DNA from: CAVZCC01 sp963773765
Lineage (GTDB): Bacteria; Actinomycetota; Acidimicrobiia; Acidimicrobiales; Microtrichaceae
Assembly (NCBI GenBank): GCA_963773765.1
Contig: CAVZCC010000001.1
Coordinates: 248,001 to 312,000, forward strand
Direction: 5' to 3'
DNA length: 64,000 nucleotides
The position numbers were made by a program, and so were the translations under genes. Positions within the stretch are counted from its first letter, which is position 1. Each line of letters opens with the position of its first letter. The notes below the pieces were generated by a model. That model searched no databases. It was given only the letters and a program-made list of their open reading frames with translations, and was not told the DNA's origin. Positions 60,337 through 64,000 of the stretch are shown in pieces.

Positions 60337-61104
60337 CTAGGGGCCGACCGCCCCGGCTGCATCCACGAGCCGGTCGACGTGGTCGCTGAACACGCCGTCG
60401 AGGCCCTGGTCCAGCAGGGAGCTGATGACCCGGACGTGCTGCGCGTCCCAACCCAGGGCCAGCCGGCCGAACCGGTGGAAGAGCGTGGCACCGCCCCCGG
60501 ACCACTCCGACTGGTGCAGGTTCACCGCGTCGATCGCTGCGGCCCGCAGGCGTGCCGCATGACGCTCCACCCCACCCTCCATGGCGGCGGTGCGGGTGGA
60601 GTGGACCAGGCGTGCGGCTCCGGACTCCTGCCGCCACGCCTCCAGGGTGTCGGCGTCCGGGTGGCACAGCCACAGCCGTTCGACCGCCCCCGCTGTCCTG
60701 GCCGAGCGGAGCACCTCGGGGAGGGCGTCGTCGTCCTTCACGTCGAGGGAGAGCTCGAAGGACGTCCCGCACGTCCGGTAGAGGTCGGCCAGGGTGGGGA
60801 TGTGCGGTGGCAGGTCGTCCCGGTCGACCGAGCGGATGGGCCTGCGGCGGAACGTCCCGCCCACCAGCCCGTCGTGGTCCAGCACGGCCTGGCCGTCCGC
60901 CGTGACCCAGACGTCGCTCTCCAGGCCGGTGGCCCCGAGGCGGAGGGCCAACGTGAACGCCTCCAGGGTGTTCTCCGGGGCATGGGCCCGCGCGCCGCGG
61001 TGGGCGAAGAGGACGGCGGGGGACCGCAGCGGCGACAGGCGGGGGACATCGGGCCGCCATTGTGGCACCGGGGCCCGCCGACGGCGGTCCCAGACACCTC
61101 CCAT
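60337..61104 (-). CDS. Glycerophosphodiester phosphodiesterase family protein (second copy)
   Basis: This intact GDPD-family enzyme of about 255 residues contains LFAHRGARAHAPENTLEAFT (catalytic His), TGLESDVWVTADGQAVLDHD (metal-binding Glu and Asp), TLADLYRTCGTSFELSLDVK and the C-terminal VISSLLDQGLDGVFSDHVDR. I start it at ATG 61104. The reading could extend to 61188, but that would overlap the start and promoter region of the divergent zinc-ribbon gene, and the extra residues are unlike GDPD proteins. It differs from the partial copy at 1-705. Cytoplasmic; substrate unknown. Confidence 0.85.
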   Translation of the reverse strand: MGGVWDRRRRAPVPQWRPDVPRLSPLRSPAVLFAHRGARAHAPENTLEAFTLALRLGATGLESDVWVTADGQAVLDHDGLVGGTFRRRPIRSVDRDDLPPHIPTLADLYRTCGTSFELSLDVKDDDALPEVLRSARTAGAVERLWLCHPDADTLEAWRQESGAARLVHSTRTAAMEGGVERHAARLRAAAIDAVNLHQSEWSGGGATLFHRFGRLALGWDAQHVRVISSLLDQGLDGVFSDHVDRLVDAAGAVGP

Positions 61105-61177
61105 TTGTGCAAGAAAGGTCAACCCCGACGGGAGTGCGACCGAAAGAGAGTGACGTAGCTGATCGTTGGAGACGTCA
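61105..61177. other. Divergent spacer between GDPD and zinc-ribbon genes
   Basis: This 73-bp spacer is notably AT-richer (runs such as AAGAAAGG and GAAAGAGAG). It must hold both promoters. TTGACC on the minus strand is a possible -35 for the GDPD gene. I cannot place convincing -10 boxes for either. Confidence 0.35.
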
Positions 61178-61507
61178 ATGGCACTCATCCGAGCGACATG
61201 TAGCGATTGTGGTGACGTGGAACTCCGTTCCCGTGACCTGAAGGTGCGCTTGTGTCAGGACAATGAATCCGCGACCTACCTGTTCCGGTGCCCGGTGTGC
61301 CGCATGATCGAGGTCCGCCCGGCCGAGGCCCACGTCGTGGACGTCCTCCTGGCCGCCGGCGTCTCCTGCACCGAGTGGAGCCTCCCGACCGAGCTGAACG
61401 AGCGCCACGTCGGCGAGCCCATCGACCATGACGACGTCCTGGACTTCCACGACCTCCTGTCCACCCCGGACTGGTTCGTGACCCTGGACACGATGACCGA
61501 CCGCTGA
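61178..61507 (+). CDS. Small zinc-ribbon protein
   Basis: This intact protein of 109 residues opens IRATCSDCGDVELRSRDLKV and continues LFRCPVCRMIEVRPAE, giving two CxxC pairs 29 residues apart, the geometry of a zinc ribbon. The C-terminal half is acidic and helical (HDDVLDFHDLLSTPDWFVTL). No DNA-binding or enzymatic signature is clear. A GGAGA site precedes ATG 61178. The family is unfamiliar to me; I consider it a small regulatory or adaptor protein only as a possibility. Confidence 0.72.
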   Translation: MALIRATCSDCGDVELRSRDLKVRLCQDNESATYLFRCPVCRMIEVRPAEAHVVDVLLAAGVSCTEWSLPTELNERHVGEPIDHDDVLDFHDLLSTPDWFVTLDTMTDR

Positions 61508-61551
61508 CCACTGACCGCCGACCCTGCCCTCGGGCCGGGCTGGTCGGGGTC

Positions 61552-61557
61552 TACGGT
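61552..61557 (+). promoter_or_regulatory. -10 box, leaderless promoter of small membrane protein gene
   Basis: TACGGT is 6 nt before GTG 61564. Confidence 0.5.
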
Positions 61558-61563
61558 GCTTCC

Positions 61564-61758
61564 GTGCTCCCTGCCTTCGTGGCCCTCGCCTCTGTCGCCG
61601 TCGCCGCTGCCGCCCTGGTGGCCGGCGCCCGCCGGGTGGAGCACACCGCGGCCGTCCTCGGCCGGATCGGTCCCGGGCGCTGGCGGGCCGCCGTGGATCA
61701 GCTGGACGGACTCACGGATCCCCTGCGCGGTGCCGTGGCCCAGCACCTCGACCGGTAG
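61564..61758 (+). CDS. Small membrane protein upstream of Tat genes
   Basis: This 64-residue protein has one N-terminal membrane helix (LPAFVALASVAVAAAALVAG) and a soluble tail (VEHTAAVLGRIGPGRWRAAV). I do not recognise the family. The stop TAG is part of the next gene's TAGCAT box. Confidence 0.6.
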   Translation: MLPAFVALASVAVAAAALVAGARRVEHTAAVLGRIGPGRWRAAVDQLDGLTDPLRGAVAQHLDR

Positions 61759-61761
61759 CAT
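61756..61761 (+). promoter_or_regulatory. -10 box, leaderless promoter of tatB-type gene, sharing the upstream stop codon
   Basis: TAGCAT is 6 nt before ATG 61768, and its TAG is the stop of the small membrane gene. Confidence 0.45.
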
Positions 61762-61767
61762 TGATCC

Positions 61768-62268
61768 ATGGCCGCCAGCGGCTTTCCCGGTCTCGTGACC
61801 GGCTTCATCCAGAACTTCGGGGGCGGCGAGATCATCGTCGTCATCATCGTCGCGCTGGTGGTGCTGGGCCCTGATCGGCTGCCGGAGATGGCCCGCAGCG
61901 CCGGCAGGATGCTCCACAAGTTCAAGACCATGACCGCGGGCCTGCAGTCGCAGGTGTCCGACGTGATGGACGACCCGGCCATGCAGCCGATCAAGGAGTT
62001 GGGGGAGTTCGCGGCCAGGCCCCGCCAGAAGCTGGCCGAGTACGCCCTGGAGGCGGAGGCCGACGAGCGGGCCAAGCAGGAGCAGGCGTCGATCGAGGCC
62101 ACTGCGGCCCAGGTGGTCGCCGCCGCCGAGGCGGATGCGGCCGGGGACTCCGCCGACGCCGGCGCGTCGGCGGACCCGCCCGCTCCGTCGCCCCTGCCGG
62201 GTGGCACCCCGATCGAAGCCCAGGCCGCGGACGACCAGCCGGAGACGCCCGAGCGTGAGTCCGCCTGA
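61768..62268 (+). CDS. tatB: Twin-arginine translocase TatA/TatB family protein (TatB-like)
   Basis: This intact protein of 166 residues begins with one membrane helix (GEIIVVIIVALVVLGPDRLP) followed by an amphipathic helix (EMARSAGRMLHKFKTMTAGL). The GPDRLP motif with a Glu-free helix start is more TatB-like than TatA-like, and the long charged, Ala-rich tail (AEYALEAEADERAKQEQASI) also suits TatB. With TatC it forms the receptor of the Tat export system. In mycobacteria the gene at this place is annotated tatA, so naming is uncertain. It overlaps no gene and lies 3 bp before tatC. Confidence 0.85.
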   Translation: MAASGFPGLVTGFIQNFGGGEIIVVIIVALVVLGPDRLPEMARSAGRMLHKFKTMTAGLQSQVSDVMDDPAMQPIKELGEFAARPRQKLAEYALEAEADERAKQEQASIEATAAQVVAAAEADAAGDSADAGASADPPAPSPLPGGTPIEAQAADDQPETPERESA

Positions 62269-62271
62269 CCC

Positions 62272-63210
62272 GTGAAGCTCCGGGGGTCGATGCTCAAGGG
62301 CGCCGAGCGCGAGGGGTCGCAGATGTCGCTCAGCGACCACCTGCGGGAACTGCGCACGCGCCTGCTCATCTGCGTCGGGACGATCCTGGCCGCCATGATC
62401 CCGGCCTGGTTCCTGTACCCGTGGATGACGGAGTTCCTGAACCAGCCCTACTGCGATGCCCTCCGCCAGGAGGATCCGCTGGCCAACTGCAAGTTCCTGG
62501 AGACCAACCTCCTGGACCCGTTCGCCCTGCGGCTCAAGGTGGCGGGGTACGGGGCGTTGTTCCTGGCCATGCCGGTGATCCTGTGGCAGCTGTGGCGGTT
62601 CATCGCCCCCGGTCTCTACAAGAAGGAACGCCGCTACGCGCTGGCCTTCACCTTGTCCAGCTTCACCCTGTTCGTCATGGGGGCGTCGATCGCCTACGTC
62701 ACGCTGTCCAGGGCGGTCAGCTTCCTGGTCAACATCGGCGGCCCGGAGATCGAGATCCGTTCCGGGATCGGCAACTTCGTGAAGCTGTCGTTGTTCATGA
62801 TGCTGGCGTTCGGGGTGGGCTTCCAGTTCCCCGTGCTGATGGTCGCGCTCCAGATGGTGGGGGTGGTCACGCCGCAGCGCCTGGCGTCCTGGCGCCGGCA
62901 GGCCATCCTGCTGATCGTGGTGATCGCGGCGGGCATCACCCCCAGCGGCGACCCGTTCTCCATGTTCGCCCTGGCCCTCCCCATGTACGTCTTCTACGAG
63001 ATCAGCATCCTGATCGGCCGGCTCATGCTGAGGCGCCGGGCCAGGCGGGCCAGGAAGGAAGCGGCCGCGGCGACCGCCGCCCGTGAGGTTGCAGTGGCGG
63101 CCCGGGCTGCGGACGGGCCGGAGCCGCCCGACACCGCGGGCACCCCCGCCCCCACGACACCCGACGACGGTCCCGGCCAGCCCGGGACGGACCCCGGGAG
63201 CGACGCCTGA
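62272..63210 (+). CDS. tatC: Sec-independent protein translocase TatC
   Basis: This intact protein of 312 residues has the six-helix TatC fold. MSLSDHLRELRTRLLICVGT is the family N-terminus (signal-peptide-binding region), followed by LKVAGYGALFLAMPVILWQL, WRFIAPGLYKKERRYALAFT, and ASWRRQAILLIVVIAAGITP then SGDPFSMFALALPMYVFYEI. The C-terminal tail after residue about 265 is long, basic and then Pro/Ala-rich. GTG 62272 with an internal MSL is typical. The stop overlaps the presumed helY start (CTGA). Confidence 0.95.
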   Translation: MKLRGSMLKGAEREGSQMSLSDHLRELRTRLLICVGTILAAMIPAWFLYPWMTEFLNQPYCDALRQEDPLANCKFLETNLLDPFALRLKVAGYGALFLAMPVILWQLWRFIAPGLYKKERRYALAFTLSSFTLFVMGASIAYVTLSRAVSFLVNIGGPEIEIRSGIGNFVKLSLFMMLAFGVGFQFPVLMVALQMVGVVTPQRLASWRRQAILLIVVIAAGITPSGDPFSMFALALPMYVFYEISILIGRLMLRRRARRARKEAAAATAAREVAVAARAADGPEPPDTAGTPAPTTPDDGPGQPGTDPGSDA

Positions 63211-64000
63211 CCGGGCCCTTCGCCCACGACTTCGCCCTGGACCGGTTCCAGCGGGAGGCCATCGCCTCGTTGGACGCCGGGCGCAACGTGCTGGTGTCCG
63301 CTCCCACCGGGTCCGGCAAGACCGTCGTGGGCGAGCACGCCGTGGCGCTGGCCCTGCGCGACGGTGGCAAGGCCTTCTACACCGCGCCCATCAAGGCGCT
63401 GTCGAACCAGAAGTACGGCGACCTGGTGAAGGTGCTGGGAACGGAACGGGTGGGGCTGCTCACCGGGGACCATGCCATCAACGGCGACGCCCCGGTGGTG
63501 GTGATGACCACCGAGGTGCTTCGGAACATGGTGTACGCCAGGTCATCCACCCTGGACGGCCTCCAGTGGGTGGTGCTGGACGAGGTCCACTTCCTCCAGG
63601 ACGCCTACCGGGGCCCGGTGTGGGAGGAGGTGCTGATCCACACGCCACCGGAGGTGGGCTTCGTGTGCCTGTCCGCCACGGTGTCCAACGCCACGGAGCT
63701 GGGCGACTGGATCGGCACGTTGCGGGGCCCGACCGCCACGGTGGTGGAGCACGAGCGCCCCATCCGCCTGGATCCGCTGTACTTCGTGGGGGACCGGTCG
63801 GCGGACCGTGACCACCTGGTGCCACTGGTCGTGGACGGCCGGCCCAACCCGGAGGGTGCCCGGTTCGACGCCGAGCAGCCCCGCCATCCGGGCCAACGCC
63901 ACCAGCGCGGGCGGCGGCGGTTCTTCACACCGCGCCGGTTGGAGACCATCGAACGGCTGGACGACGAGGACCTCCTGCCCGCCATCTACTTCATCTTCAG
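63207..64000 (+). CDS. helY: DEAD/DEAH-box helicase HelY (partial)
   Basis: This is a Ski2-like superfamily 2 helicase, cut off by the window end after about 265 residues. The Q-motif region FALDRFQREAIASLDAG, Walker A VSAPTGSGKTVVGEHA, YTAPIKALSNQKYGDLVKVL, GDHAINGDAPVVVMTTEVLR, WVVLDEVHFLQD (DEVH) and VCLSATVSNATELGDW are in order. HelY follows tatC in mycobacteria, so the identity is firm. No ATG, GTG or TTG starts the frame before the Q motif. The only candidate is CTG 63207 overlapping the tatC stop (CTGA), so either a CTG start or a sequence error is involved. Confidence 0.9.
   Translation, partial: MTGPFAHDFALDRFQREAIASLDAGRNVLVSAPTGSGKTVVGEHAVALALRDGGKAFYTAPIKALSNQKYGDLVKVLGTERVGLLTGDHAINGDAPVVVMTTEVLRNMVYARSSTLDGLQWVVLDEVHFLQDAYRGPVWEEVLIHTPPEVGFVCLSATVSNATELGDWIGTLRGPTATVVEHERPIRLDPLYFVGDRSADRDHLVPLVVDGRPNPEGARFDAEQPRHPGQRHQRGRRRFFTPRRLETIERLDDEDLLPAIYFIF

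Noticed and set aside
60337..61188. Longer start (ATG 61188) for the second GDPD gene
   Set aside because: It would overlap the divergent zinc-ribbon start at 61178 and run through the AT-rich promoter spacer; the added residues have no GDPD similarity. ATG 61104 is preferred.

Overview
This is a very GC-rich, gene-dense actinobacterial stretch. A complete Pup-proteasome locus (arc, dop, pup, prcB, prcA, pafA, pafB, pafC) runs into tatC and helY, the same order as in Mycobacterium. Together with F420 biosynthesis (fbiC) this places it in the Actinomycetota. The lineage is probably outside the classical Actinomycetia, perhaps Acidimicrobiia; that class-level call is inference. I saw no tRNA, rRNA, insertion sequence, prophage or CRISPR array.

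Layout. 1-14.55 kb: lipid and central metabolism (a partial glycerophosphodiesterase, an MFS carrier, an AMP-forming acyl-CoA synthetase, an acyl-CoA dehydrogenase, pyruvate kinase, an alpha/beta hydrolase, a patatin, a PLP lyase, MobA, rhodanese and RNase D). 14.58-17.26 kb: a GH13 glucosidase with a TauE-type exporter. 17.4-21.8 kb: poorly characterised genes, including an McrB-like ATPase with a nuclease-less McrC-like partner. 21.8-25.4 kb: glycolate oxidase glcDEF. 25.4-28.5 kb: a LOG-family protein and a sigma-like/anti-sigma-like pair. 28.5-31.4 kb: fbiC under an HxlR regulator. 31.6-34.7 kb: transaldolase and transketolase. 34.8-37.6 kb: FIST protein and GH84 hexosaminidase. 37.7-42.1 kb: split ADP-forming acyl-CoA synthetase, PBP4 and a Lon-N-domain protein. 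42.1-45.3 kb: small membrane proteins, then a tRNA T-loop modification module (TtuB-like carrier, TtuA, TrmI). 45.35-47.4 kb: MarP protease, a Thr-rich protein and a ferredoxin. 47.6-64 kb: Pup-proteasome, signal peptidase, Tat and HelY.

Two window-wide patterns matter for reading it. First, at least 23 start codons sit 5-10 nt downstream of a TANNNT box, so leaderless transcription looks common; I used this to choose several starts. Second, genes in roughly 1-14.2 kb and 28.5-31.2 kb, and a few elsewhere up to 45.1 kb, are broken by many single-base insertions, nearly all G or C and nearly all at codon boundaries, whereas about 45.3-64 kb is clean. The proteins are otherwise well conserved, so I treat these as consensus errors (possibly two strain alleles written side by side) and annotate the genes as intact, giving outer coordinates. 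Many neighbours overlap by ATGA or GTGA, which indicates translational coupling.

The best candidates for something undescribed are the McrB/McrC-like pair (17.6-19.5 kb) and a 20-bp palindromic operator shared by the acyl-CoA synthetase/SirB1 promoter region and the acyl-CoA dehydrogenase promoter.
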